Source of the DNA: Dehalococcoidia bacterium
Lineage (GTDB): Bacteria > Chloroflexota > Dehalococcoidia > Lucifugimonadales > JAGWBF01
Direction: 5' to 3'
Length of the DNA stretch: 9,039 nucleotides
Assembly (NCBI GenBank): GCA_021296015.1
Contig: JAGWBG010000040.1
Span: forward strand, 1-9,039
The translations under genes were made by a program, and so were the position numbers. Shown piece after piece: positions 1 through 6,244 of the stretch. The notes under the pieces were generated by a model. The model was not told the DNA's origin and searched no databases. It saw nothing but the letters and a program-made list of their open reading frames with translations. How positions within the stretch are numbered: position 1 is the stretch's first letter; each line of letters begins with the position of its first letter.

Positions 1-753
1 GCCACGGATGCCCAGAAAAACATCTACGTCACCGACGAATGGATGAACCGTATTTCCATCTTTGATAAAGGGGGCACCTTCCTTAGCTCATGGGGGTCTC
101 CCGGAAGCGGTGACGGCGAGTTCAATCGCCCCTCGGGAATTGCCATAGATGTACAAGGCGACCTTTATATTGTGGACAGCCTCAATCATCGTGTCCAGAA
201 ATTCACCAAGGATGGTAAGCACCTGGATACCTGGGGCAGCCTGGGTAGCGGTGACGGCCAGTTCGATTCTCCCTGGGGCATCACCATAGACGGTGATGGG
301 TATGTGTATGTGGCCGACCACAGAAACCACAGGGTGCAGAAGTTCACCCCGGAGGGCGAGTACGTGGCCCGGTTTGGCAGCTACGGAGCAGGCCAGGGAG
401 AGCTGGACCGTCCCTCCGGTGTAGCAGTAGACCCGGACGGGGACGTGTACGTGTGCGACTGGGGCAACAACCGAGTGCAGATATTCACACCCGATGGCAG
501 GTTCATTACCAGTCTAGTCGGAGATGCTCAGACACCGTCCAAGTGGCACAGGGATGTGATAGAAGCCAACGCAGACGTAGCCAAAGCCCGTCGCAGGGTC
601 TACACTCTGGAGCCTGAATGGCGGTTTGCCTTTCCCACGTCGGTGATCTTTGACGTAGAGAAGTCGCGGCTCATGGTAACTGCCACCCAGCGGAGCCGAC
701 TCCAGATATACAACAAGGTAAGGGGATACCTCGAGCCTCAGTTCAACTTGTAG
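1..753 (+). CDS. NHL-repeat beta-propeller protein, 5'-partial
   Basis: The reading frame is open from base 1, so the gene begins before the window; 250 residues are visible, ending at a TAG. About four NHL-type units recur every 45-48 residues, each with the pattern 'P.GIA.D..G..YV.D..NHRVQ.F...G' (visible around residues 8-25, 44-72, 91-119 and 138-166). At the DNA level the segments 106-123 and 247-264 are nearly identical, showing recent or conserved repeat structure. NHL propellers usually form six-bladed binding scaffolds; some are secreted or envelope-bound, but the N-terminus is missing so no signal peptide can be judged. After residue ~175 the repeat pattern weakens into a charged stretch, then a last blade-like segment (about 208-238). 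No enzymatic residues are recognised. The in-frame ATG at 43 lies inside a repeat and is not a credible start. The ligand is unknown. Confidence 0.9.
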   Translation, partial: ATDAQKNIYVTDEWMNRISIFDKGGTFLSSWGSPGSGDGEFNRPSGIAIDVQGDLYIVDSLNHRVQKFTKDGKHLDTWGSLGSGDGQFDSPWGITIDGDGYVYVADHRNHRVQKFTPEGEYVARFGSYGAGQGELDRPSGVAVDPDGDVYVCDWGNNRVQIFTPDGRFITSLVGDAQTPSKWHRDVIEANADVAKARRRVYTLEPEWRFAFPTSVIFDVEKSRLMVTATQRSRLQIYNKVRGYLEPQFNL

Positions 754-818
754 GGTTAGCCCTTGGTGACGCCGCGGCATCGCCGGTTAGCTATATCCCA
801 TGCCAGTAAACGGTTGAA

Positions 819-833
819 GCTACTCCGAGTAGC
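819..833. promoter_or_regulatory. Perfect 7-bp dyad upstream of small gene
   Basis: GCTACTC-C-GAGTAGC is a perfect inverted repeat with a single central base, 20 bp before the start of the 854-1174 gene. The symmetry and tight spacing suit a dimeric repressor or activator site better than an RNA hairpin, because folding would cost inner pairs. No clear -10/-35 pair was found beside it. The regulatory role is inference; chance occurrence is possible. Confidence 0.3.
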
Positions 834-853
834 ATAGTGAGGTTATCGCATCA

Positions 854-1174
854 ATGATGGAGGAAATGTATCTTCTGATAGCCAACGATAATCCTAATAT
901 ACTATGCTCTGAGGTCCCGGCGAAAGTGTTGGAGGCGGCTATTGCCGATGCGAATGAGCCGTCGGAGTCCTATGCCGACTTCTTACAGGCCGGGCATACC
1001 CAATGGCTGCTGCAGAAATATGGGCGAGTGACTCGCGGCAAGGCTGAGATAAGAAATGCCGTCGTGGTGCTGTGGCTGAGGGCTTGCCGGTTGCACTCAA
1101 ACAGCGTGCTTGGTCGCCAGCTGGACCCGGACTGGGACAAGCCCTTCTTCTCCGACGAAGGTCTCTACGAATAG
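854..1174 (+). CDS. Small uncharacterised protein (106 aa)
   Basis: I do not recognise this protein. It is 106 residues, predicted soluble, with no transmembrane stretch or signal peptide. It opens with acidic and hydrophobic residues (MMEEMYLLIANDNP), has a central helical-looking section including the hydrophobic run VVVLWLRAC (about residues 70-78), and ends with an acidic, aromatic tail (DPDWDKPFFSDEGLYE). Three cysteines are scattered without a metal-binding pattern. The start at 854 follows a GAGG at 839-842 with an 11-nt gap; ATGs at 857 and 866 are alternatives, though the GGAGG just before 866 is too close for normal use. It follows the NHL gene by 100 bp on the same strand and faces sat. 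Normal amino-acid composition and absence of an overlapping gene on the other strand support it as real, but no homology is claimed. Confidence 0.6.
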   Translation: MMEEMYLLIANDNPNILCSEVPAKVLEAAIADANEPSESYADFLQAGHTQWLLQKYGRVTRGKAEIRNAVVVLWLRACRLHSNSVLGRQLDPDWDKPFFSDEGLYE

Positions 1175-1185
1175 TGTAAAACCTA

Positions 1186-1197
1186 CCGGCTAGCCGG
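1186..1197. other. 12-bp perfect palindrome over the sat stop codon
   Basis: CCGGCTAGCCGG reads the same on both strands and contains the TAG stop of sat (1190-1192 on the minus strand). It sits between the convergent ends of the small gene and sat. As RNA it can form only a short GC stem and there is no T-run on either side, so it is at best a weak bidirectional terminator. Confidence 0.3.
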
Positions 1198-2434
1198 CAG
1201 GCCCTAAAGGCGGGACCGTCATAACAGGGTTCCTGTTCTTCAAGTAGCTCTCCGTTACAAATGGCGAACCGAATCCGTACTTATCGGCACATTCCTTTAC
1301 AAGGTCAAAGACCTCGGGCCTGAAGGTTAGGGGCGGTGGCCTGACACCGATCTCCAGGGTTCTCCTCATAAACGTGCCACTGAGCTCCTGCTTCCGGTCA
1401 GCATGTCCACAGAGACCCTCATAGGCGATGCCCTCGCAAGCGGGGCAGTACCACCACTCGAGGGTTACTACCGGCTTTATGCCTATGTCGGGCAACTCGT
1501 CGAATATCCTGTGGGCAGCGTAGGGGTCGTAGTAGGAGCCTACGCCGGCGTGGTCCCTCCCGAACATGTGGTGAGTGCAGCCAAGGTTCTTTCTGACGAT
1601 GGCATGGAACACCGCCTCTCTGGGGCCGGCGTATCTCATATCCCACTGGAGAATGGAGGCCATATAGACGTTCTCTTTGAAATAGCCTGCGGCCCGAAGC
1701 ATGTCCTGGGCCAGGATAATGGCTTCGTCAATGTAGTCTCCGGTCCGCTTCTCCCCTATGACAGCGTTCACCAGTATGGCGTCCGCGTTGGCGGCGAACC
1801 AGGCCCCCTTCATCAGCCACTCGTGTCCGGCGTGGGGAACGTTCCGGGTCTGGAAGGCTACCACCTTTGTCCACCCCCTCTCAGCGAGCCTTTCCCTTAG
1901 CTCTCTTGGGGTATACCAGAACTTCTCATAGGGTGGGTTCACATGCGGCGGATTGATGAGGGTCACTTTGCCACCCAGGAACCGGTCCTTATAGGTGTAG
2001 GTTCTTCTCACCCCGGGGTGGTTCTCGTCCCCGGTGCCGTAGACCTGGCGGGCCAGGTGCTCCTTGTCGTAAGCGTAAATCTCTTCCACGTCCAGTGTCG
2101 CCAGGGGCTGGTCCTGGTGGGTAAGGAGCAGCGTATCCCCTTCCCTCAAGGACAACCGGGTTATCTCCTCAAGCGATAAATCGAAGACTATGGGGATGCT
2201 CCAGACGTATCCACTGGCCAGTCGCATGTCTTCCACCACCGCATCAACGTCTGCCTTGAGCATGAACCCTTCAAGAGGCGAGAAGAAACCGTAGGATATG
2301 CCGACGCACTCGGAGGCTATCTGGCTTCTCACGGGTATCGTCTTTAACTCCCGGACTCTCTGGTCATCCGCCTGTAGTGGCGTTACTCTCTCAGTGAGCT
2401 TGCCGCCGTGGGGCGACAGGGTGTTATCAACCAT
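1190..2434 (-). CDS. sat: Sulfate adenylyltransferase (ATP sulfurylase)
   Basis: Catalyses ATP + sulfate to adenosine 5'-phosphosulfate (APS) + pyrophosphate, or the reverse when sulfite is oxidised; cytoplasmic. The product is 414 aa, normal for the homo-oligomeric Sat/MET3 family without an APS-kinase domain. An N-terminal PUA-like region (about 10-165) precedes the catalytic domain. The ATP-binding signature is present as QTRN at 195-198 followed by VPHAGH, keeping the HxxH histidines (201, 204) although most family members read H-R-A-H. GRDHAGVG follows at 292-299. Cys330, Cys333, Cys342 and His344 form the CxxC...CxH zinc site seen in many bacterial Sat proteins, followed by SGT at 352-354. 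I chose the ATG at 2434 because AGGT at 2442-2445 lies 7 nt before it; the ATG at 2440 (2 residues longer) has only a 1-nt gap. No apr, dsr, cysC or sulfate transporter gene is in view, so assimilatory versus dissimilatory use cannot be decided. Confidence 0.96.
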   Translation of the reverse strand: MVDNTLSPHGGKLTERVTPLQADDQRVRELKTIPVRSQIASECVGISYGFFSPLEGFMLKADVDAVVEDMRLASGYVWSIPIVFDLSLEEITRLSLREGDTLLLTHQDQPLATLDVEEIYAYDKEHLARQVYGTGDENHPGVRRTYTYKDRFLGGKVTLINPPHVNPPYEKFWYTPRELRERLAERGWTKVVAFQTRNVPHAGHEWLMKGAWFAANADAILVNAVIGEKRTGDYIDEAIILAQDMLRAAGYFKENVYMASILQWDMRYAGPREAVFHAIVRKNLGCTHHMFGRDHAGVGSYYDPYAAHRIFDELPDIGIKPVVTLEWWYCPACEGIAYEGLCGHADRKQELSGTFMRRTLEIGVRPPPLTFRPEVFDLVKECADKYGFGSPFVTESYLKNRNPVMTVPPLGPAG

Positions 2435-2441
2435 ATCCATT

Positions 2442-2445
2442 ACCT
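2442..2445 (-). promoter_or_regulatory. Ribosome binding site deciding the sat start
   Basis: Minus-strand AGGT lies 7 nt before the ATG at 2434 but only 1 nt before the ATG at 2440, favouring the shorter protein. The match to the anti-SD is modest. Confidence 0.4.
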
Positions 2446-2484
2446 GCTACACACGACTACTACGGTCCGTACTCCGGCTTTGGG

Positions 2485-2517
2485 ACACACCATCCCACCG
2501 GGAGAGGGATGGTGTGT
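2485..2517. repeat. Strong hairpin, REP-like palindrome unit A
   Basis: A perfect 12-bp inverted repeat: ACACACCATCCC at 2485-2496 pairs with GGGATGGTGTGT at 2506-2517 around a 9-nt loop (ACCGGGAGA). It lies in the 143-bp gap between the amidohydrolase stop (2584) and the sat start on the same strand. No T-run follows on either strand, so it is not a classical intrinsic terminator, though it could stabilise the 3' end of the amidohydrolase mRNA or stop it with Rho. It shares the core TCTCCC-CGGTGGGA (minus strand) with the neighbouring hairpin at 2544-2564, suggesting a repeated intergenic element. Confidence 0.7.
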
Positions 2518-2543
2518 TGGTGATGGCATCCCCTCATCCTGAC

Positions 2544-2564
2544 CTTCTCCCACCGGGGGAGAAG
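2544..2564. repeat. Hairpin, REP-like palindrome unit B
   Basis: A perfect 8-bp stem, CTTCTCCC at 2544-2551 with GGGAGAAG at 2557-2564, around a 5-nt loop ACCGG. It ends 19 bp from the stop codon of the amidohydrolase. Read on the minus strand it continues into GGTCAGGATGAGGGG, a combination I recall from widely dispersed bacterial intergenic palindromes; this resemblance is from memory. No T-tract follows. Confidence 0.65.
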
Positions 2565-2583
2565 AAACCTCTCAGACATCCTC

Positions 2584-4023
2584 TTAGACCATAGGTTGTG
2601 CGAGGACCCCCGGGGCGATCTTCCTGCTCAGCCACCGGCCGTTGGAGGAGCTACCCGCCAGCTTGCCGTCCTCCACTATGACCTTTCCCCGCAGGATTGT
2701 CATTATGGGATAGCCCTCACACTGGAACCCGTCCCAGATGGAGTAGTCCGAGTCGGCGTGCAGGTCGTCCAGGGTGATTCTCTTCTTCATGTCGGGGTCC
2801 CAGAGGACGATGTCGGCGTCGCTACCCACGGCGATAGCGCCTTTCTGGGGATACATGCCCAGGATTTTGGCGGCGTTGGTTGAGGTTATGGCAGCGAAAC
2901 GCTCAAGGGAGATTCGTCCCGTAGACACCAGCTTGGTGTACGTCACGGGCATACGGGTCTCGATGCCGTTGTGCCCGCCGCAGACCGACTCTATGGTATT
3001 GCCCCACAGCTTCACGTCCTTGTGGGTGGTGTACTCGTCGGTGGCGGTGGTGCAAATCGGGCCATCCACCAGACCCTGTTGAAGGGCGTCCCGGTCGTCG
3101 GCGAACTTGATGGCCGGGTAGGTGTGAATGGCGGTCCCGTTGGGCTTCTTGTAGTCATCACAGGTGAACTCAAGGTAGTTGTGAAGGGCCTCACCGTACA
3201 CGGGCATATTCTGGCTGCGTGCCTCGGCTATGGCCGCCACTCCTTCCTTGGCGGTGGTGTGGACAAAATAGATTCCAGTTTCGGTGTGCTTGGCAAGTCG
3301 GAGAATCTTGCGGAAGGCCAGGTCTTCAGAGATATTGTTGTGTACCAGGTGGAGGTTATGGCCCTGGTCGTTCCCCTCCCTTACGAGCTTGTCCGTCATG
3401 TAGGTCACAACGTCGTCGTCCTCCGCATGGACGGCCATGATACCGCCGTGCTTGGCTACCTGCTCGAAGATAGCCCACAGATGGCCGTAAGGGCATCGGG
3501 CGGCGTGAAACGTGGTGAAGATTTTGAAGCTGGCTGCCCCACCCTGGATGGCCTCGCCAATCTCGCCAATCATGTTGGGGGGGACGTTGCCGGCCATAAT
3601 GAAGTGGAAAGCGAAATCCGTGTAGGAGTGCCCGGTAAAGACATTCTTCCGGTCCTCCAACTGTTGCAAAATCGGCTCGGTGGACGGGGTTGCTCCCGGG
3701 GTTATGGGAAGCTCCCCGGCGAAATCTATAAAGGTGGTGACGCCCCCGAAAGCGGCGGCGCGGCTGGCTGCCTCGGGCGGTTGGGTCATCGCGTCGGGAA
3801 TGCCGGACCACTCCCTCGGCACGGGAATACCAATGTGGGTATGGGGTTCGATACCTCCGGGCAGGACTACCTTTCCCGTGGCATCAATCGTCCTCGCTGC
3901 CTCCACTTCCAGGGTCCCGGGTAGGGCAACGGCGGCGATTCTCTCGCCCTGGATGCCAACGTCCAACTCCCCAACTCCCTCGGGGGTTACCACTCGACCT
4001 CCACGGATAATCAAGTCCAACAT
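2584..4023 (-). CDS. Hydantoinase/dihydropyrimidinase-family amidohydrolase
   Basis: A metal-dependent cyclic-amide hydrolase of the amidohydrolase superfamily; relatives open hydantoin, dihydropyrimidine or allantoin rings in the cytoplasm. The 479-aa length fits. Binuclear-metal ligands are all present: HTH at 61-63, Lys167 (the lysine that becomes carbamylated, in ASFKIF), His199 (VHAED), His255 (FVHTT) and Asp329 (ATDEY). The C-terminal KGAIAVGSDADIVLWDP (394-410) is typical of the hydantoinase branch. Two positions differ from standard D-hydantoinases: the tyrosine five residues after the metal lysine is Phe172, and the DHCPF-type segment at the catalytic Asp is DEYTT. The substrate may therefore not be hydantoin or dihydrouracil. 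Start chosen at 4023 because AGGAGG sits 6 nt upstream; the frame stays open for 10 more codons to an upstream start at 4053, which would bury that SD in the coding region. Transcribed away from the SDR gene, toward sat. Confidence 0.93.
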   Translation of the reverse strand: MLDLIIRGGRVVTPEGVGELDVGIQGERIAAVALPGTLEVEAARTIDATGKVVLPGGIEPHTHIGIPVPREWSGIPDAMTQPPEAASRAAAFGGVTTFIDFAGELPITPGATPSTEPILQQLEDRKNVFTGHSYTDFAFHFIMAGNVPPNMIGEIGEAIQGGAASFKIFTTFHAARCPYGHLWAIFEQVAKHGGIMAVHAEDDDVVTYMTDKLVREGNDQGHNLHLVHNNISEDLAFRKILRLAKHTETGIYFVHTTAKEGVAAIAEARSQNMPVYGEALHNYLEFTCDDYKKPNGTAIHTYPAIKFADDRDALQQGLVDGPICTTATDEYTTHKDVKLWGNTIESVCGGHNGIETRMPVTYTKLVSTGRISLERFAAITSTNAAKILGMYPQKGAIAVGSDADIVLWDPDMKKRITLDDLHADSDYSIWDGFQCEGYPIMTILRGKVIVEDGKLAGSSSNGRWLSRKIAPGVLAQPMV

Positions 4024-4029
4024 CCTTGT

Positions 4030-4035
4030 CCTCCT
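4030..4035 (-). promoter_or_regulatory. Ribosome binding site deciding the amidohydrolase start
   Basis: Minus-strand AGGAGG with a 6-nt spacer to the ATG at 4023. This near-ideal site rules in the 479-aa product over a form 10 residues longer. Confidence 0.8.
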
Positions 4036-4075
4036 CTTCAGATTTCTTGCCAAGCACCCAAAAGCAGAAGTATCA

Positions 4076-4105
4076 AGTATATGGGTAACGGTCTCAGACT
4101 GTTCA
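4076..4105 (-). promoter_or_regulatory. Candidate sigma-70-type promoter for the amidohydrolase
   Basis: On the minus strand TGAACA (4100-4105) and TATACT (4076-4081) are separated by 18 bp; -10 matches five of six consensus bases, -35 four of six. It would give a leader of roughly 45 nt before the ATG at 4023. Found by eye only. Confidence 0.35.
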
Positions 4106-4154
4106 TATTCTACTCCTGCTATTAAGCCACCACAAGATGGCGTCGAGATATAGA

Positions 4155-4183
4155 TTGAAATCCTGGACGAAGTACATTACACT
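4155..4183 (+). promoter_or_regulatory. Candidate sigma-70-type promoter for the SDR gene
   Basis: TTGAAA (4155-4160) and TACACT (4178-4183) have a 17-bp spacer; five and four of six consensus bases match. The implied leader of about 45 nt contains a 9-bp imperfect direct repeat (GTATGTCTG at 4201-4209, GTATGCCTG at 4212-4220) with an 11-bp period, followed by the SD. Unproven. Confidence 0.4.
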
Positions 4184-4222
4184 CCAGGCTAAAAACCGAA
4201 GTATGTCTGGTGTATGCCTGAC

Positions 4223-4233
4223 AAAGGAGGTGA
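4223..4233 (+). promoter_or_regulatory. Near-complete Shine-Dalgarno of the SDR gene
   Basis: AAAGGAGGTGA matches 10 of 11 bases of the full anti-SD complement, with GGAGG 6 nt before the ATG at 4237. It suggests strong translation initiation and fixes the start. Confidence 0.85.
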
Positions 4234-4236
4234 GGA

Positions 4237-5088
4237 ATGGCCGTACTGGAGGGTAAAGTCGCCATTATTACGGTAGCCGGTGGAATGAGGGGGGTGGGCC
4301 GGGCTACTGCATTGAAGCTGGCTGGACAAGGCGCTGATATAGCTCTGACCGACGTTCATAGGGAGCCGGATGACTTGCCCCCCGCTGAGGTGAGGGCAGG
4401 ATGGCGAGCTATTGAGAGCGTTTCGGAGGAGGTGACAGCCCTGGGCAGTAGGTGCCTGCCCGTCTACTGCGATCTGGGCTATAGTGACCAGATACAGGAC
4501 ATGGTCAGCCGGGTGATGGAGCACTATGGACGGATAGATATTCTGGTCAACAATGCCAGGGCGATAGTTGGGAGAGATAAAGTGCCTGTGACTGAATTGC
4601 CGGAGGAAGTATGGGACCACTTCCTGGCCATAAACACCACCGCCGTCTTCTTGTGCACCAAGATGGTTGGCCGAGAGATGGTGCGCATGGGCAAAGGTGG
4701 GCGAATAATCAACATAGCCTCTGACGCGGCCAAGCGGGCCAACGCCATGGGAGCCGCCTACTCAGCCTCGAAGTTTGCCGTGCTGGGTCTTACCCAGGCT
4801 TCCGCCCTGGACCTTGCCCCGTATGGGATAAATGTAAACGCAGTGTGTCCGGGGCCGATCAACACCGACAGGCTCAGCTATTGGGAGAGGGCCAGAGCGG
4901 AAGATCAGGGAGTCCCCCTAGAAGAGTTCAGGGCGACAATAGTGGAAGAGTCTGGCAGAGCGACTCCACTGGGCCGCATCGCCGAGCCGGAGGACATAGC
5001 AGATATGATAAGCTTCCTGTCCTCCGACCAAGCCCGCTTCATTACCGGTCAGGCGTACAACGTAAACGGGGGGCTATTGTTCCATTGA
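4237..5088 (+). CDS. Short-chain dehydrogenase/reductase (SDR)
   Basis: An NAD(P)(H)-dependent oxidoreductase with a Rossmann fold, probably acting on an alcohol/ketone pair in the cytoplasm; substrate unknown. Length 283 aa, slightly long for a classical SDR because of an insert at about 42-58 (after the second strand). Catalytic tetrad: Asn133, Ser162 (NIAS), Tyr175 and Lys179 (YSASK). The C-terminal ITGQAYNVNGG (269-279) is the usual SDR tail. Oddities: the cofactor loop reads TVAGGMRGVG (12-21), two residues longer than TGxxxGxG or with Thr replaced by Ala; the NNAG motif is NNAR (105-108). Asp39 at the end of strand 2 hints at a preference for NAD(H), a rule of thumb only. The gene is divergent from the amidohydrolase and convergent with the propeller gene, so it is likely a single-gene transcript. 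Confidence 0.95.
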   Translation: MAVLEGKVAIITVAGGMRGVGRATALKLAGQGADIALTDVHREPDDLPPAEVRAGWRAIESVSEEVTALGSRCLPVYCDLGYSDQIQDMVSRVMEHYGRIDILVNNARAIVGRDKVPVTELPEEVWDHFLAINTTAVFLCTKMVGREMVRMGKGGRIINIASDAAKRANAMGAAYSASKFAVLGLTQASALDLAPYGINVNAVCPGPINTDRLSYWERARAEDQGVPLEEFRATIVEESGRATPLGRIAEPEDIADMISFLSSDQARFITGQAYNVNGGLLFH

Positions 5089-5101
5089 GACACCCGTCAC
5101 C

Positions 5102-5134
5102 CCCTGGCCTCCTCAGAGTATGATGAGGCCAGGG
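5102..5134. terminator. Hairpin between convergent SDR and propeller genes
   Basis: CCCTGGCCTC (5102-5111) pairs perfectly with GAGGCCAGGG (5125-5134); after one mismatch TCA/TGA adds three pairs around a 5-nt loop (GAGTA). It begins 13 bp after the SDR stop and ends 33 bp before the propeller stop, the expected place for a bidirectional terminator. No good T-tract flanks it (only AGTTTGT nearby), so intrinsic termination would be weak, or it acts as a 3' stabiliser. Confidence 0.55.
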
Positions 5135-5167
5135 TAAGGGAGTTTGTCTCACCTGAAAAGACCTGCT

Positions 5168-6151
5168 CTAGTCAAGCGTCACGGCCACCGTCCGTATCTC
5201 TCCAAACTCCTTGTCGAGCTTCTGCCAGGACTCGCCACCGTCGTCGCTCTTGTACACGTAACCATAGAGGCTGGCGGCAACGATGGCGTTGGGGACCGCA
5301 GCATGGGTGCCAAACCAGTAGATTACCGAGTTGGGCTGCACCGGAAGGGGTGTAGTGCTCCAGGTCTGACCGCCATCCTTGGAGCACTGGATTGCCCCGG
5401 TCCGCCCGGGTATCGCGTCTCCATTGCCAACGAACATGACTCTGGGGTCATCCGCCTTTATAATCATGCCCCGGCAGTAGGAGCGGGTGTCCTCTTCTTG
5501 AAACTTGGGGAACAGATGATATTCCCAGCTCTCTCCTTCGTCGGTGCTGGTAGCGATTCCGAATGGGCTGGTGGCGTGCACCGACGTGGTCTGGCCGGGG
5601 TTGATTGCCATTCCATGAACGTCACCGTGAAATGGGTCGGGGCCAAGGTCGGGAAGGTGGACCCAGCTATCTCCGCCGTCCAGGCTCTTGTAGACGCCGT
5701 CAACCTCGATGCCGGCCCAGATGGTGCGGTGGTCTCGGGGGTCAACAATCATGTTGGTTGTCCGGGGCGTACCAACCGGGCAGGGATTGGTCACACCCAG
5801 AGACAGATGCTCCCACGTCCGGCCTCCATCCCGGGAGCGAAAGGCATCGGGCCTGGTGCCGACAAAAATAGTGTCTGGGTCCAGGGGGTCAACGGCCAGA
5901 GACCAGACTTGAGCGCCGTCTATTGGCACGTCCAGGTCCGTCCAAGTAGCACCTTTGTCTTCGCTGCGATAAACGCCAACGTCGGAGCCGGCCAGGATAC
6001 GGCTTGGGTCGTCTGGGTACACGGCGAGGGCTCTCACGTTACACTCCGACGGGATGGGGTCTCGAATCCGGTTCCAGGTCTCTCCCCCGTCCGGGCTGAC
6101 GGAAAGCCCACCGCCAACGGTTCCCACGCAAATCGTATAGTTCTTCGCCAT
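5168..6151 (-). CDS. Seven-Asp-box (BNR) beta-propeller protein
   Basis: A 327-aa protein with seven Asp-box motifs (S-x-D-x-G-x-T/S-W), at residues 19-26, 63-70, 106-113, 156-163, 202-209, 257-264 and 302-309, one per ~43-55 residues. This predicts a seven-bladed propeller of the sialidase/sortilin/YCF48-like kind. Automatic pipelines often call such proteins glycosyl hydrolase or exo-sialidase, but no sialidase arginine triad or catalytic set is apparent, so a binding or scaffold role is safer. No signal peptide is visible, unusual since many Asp-box propellers are secreted; it appears cytoplasmic. Start at 6151 (MAKNY) chosen because AGGAG at 6161-6165 lies 9 nt upstream; the ATG at 6157 would be only 3 nt away and the start at 6187 has no SD. 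It is divergent from the Ldh2-like gene. The ligand is unknown. Confidence 0.9.
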   Translation of the reverse strand: MAKNYTICVGTVGGGLSVSPDGGETWNRIRDPIPSECNVRALAVYPDDPSRILAGSDVGVYRSEDKGATWTDLDVPIDGAQVWSLAVDPLDPDTIFVGTRPDAFRSRDGGRTWEHLSLGVTNPCPVGTPRTTNMIVDPRDHRTIWAGIEVDGVYKSLDGGDSWVHLPDLGPDPFHGDVHGMAINPGQTTSVHATSPFGIATSTDEGESWEYHLFPKFQEEDTRSYCRGMIIKADDPRVMFVGNGDAIPGRTGAIQCSKDGGQTWSTTPLPVQPNSVIYWFGTHAAVPNAIVAASLYGYVYKSDDGGESWQKLDKEFGEIRTVAVTLD

Positions 6152-6160
6152 CCCCATCTT

Positions 6161-6165
6161 CTCCT
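6161..6165 (-). promoter_or_regulatory. Ribosome binding site deciding the propeller start
   Basis: Minus-strand AGGAG (within AAAGGAG) is 9 nt from the ATG at 6151 and 3 nt from the ATG at 6157, favouring the MAKNY start. Confidence 0.6.
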
Positions 6166-6169
6166 TTCG

Positions 6170-6197
6170 ACTATAATATGGCAACATAATAGCTCAA
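6170..6197 (-). promoter_or_regulatory. Candidate promoter for the propeller gene
   Basis: Minus-strand TTGAGC (6192-6197) and TATAGT (6170-6175) with a 16-bp spacer; four and five of six consensus bases. It would start the transcript just before the SD, giving a very short leader. An overlapping TATTAT (6173-6178) could serve instead. A small inverted repeat TCAAG-T-CTTGA (6194-6204) overlaps the -35 element and might be an operator. Low certainty. Confidence 0.3.
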
Positions 6198-6244
6198 GTC
6201 TTGAAAAAATGCTACTGAGGTGTGGTCATACCATCGCCCCTCGT

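Noticed and set aside
1403..1900. A 165-codon plus-strand open frame
   Set aside because: Antisense shadow of sat, whose minus-strand protein has every expected motif.
2971..3924. A 317-codon open frame on the plus strand
   Set aside because: It lies wholly antisense to the amidohydrolase, whose metal-ligand motifs are clear; no SD or recognisable domain. A codon-bias shadow.
4024..4053. Ten-codon upstream extension of the amidohydrolase
   Set aside because: It would place the AGGAGG site inside the coding sequence; family proteins begin at the LDLIIRGG strand.
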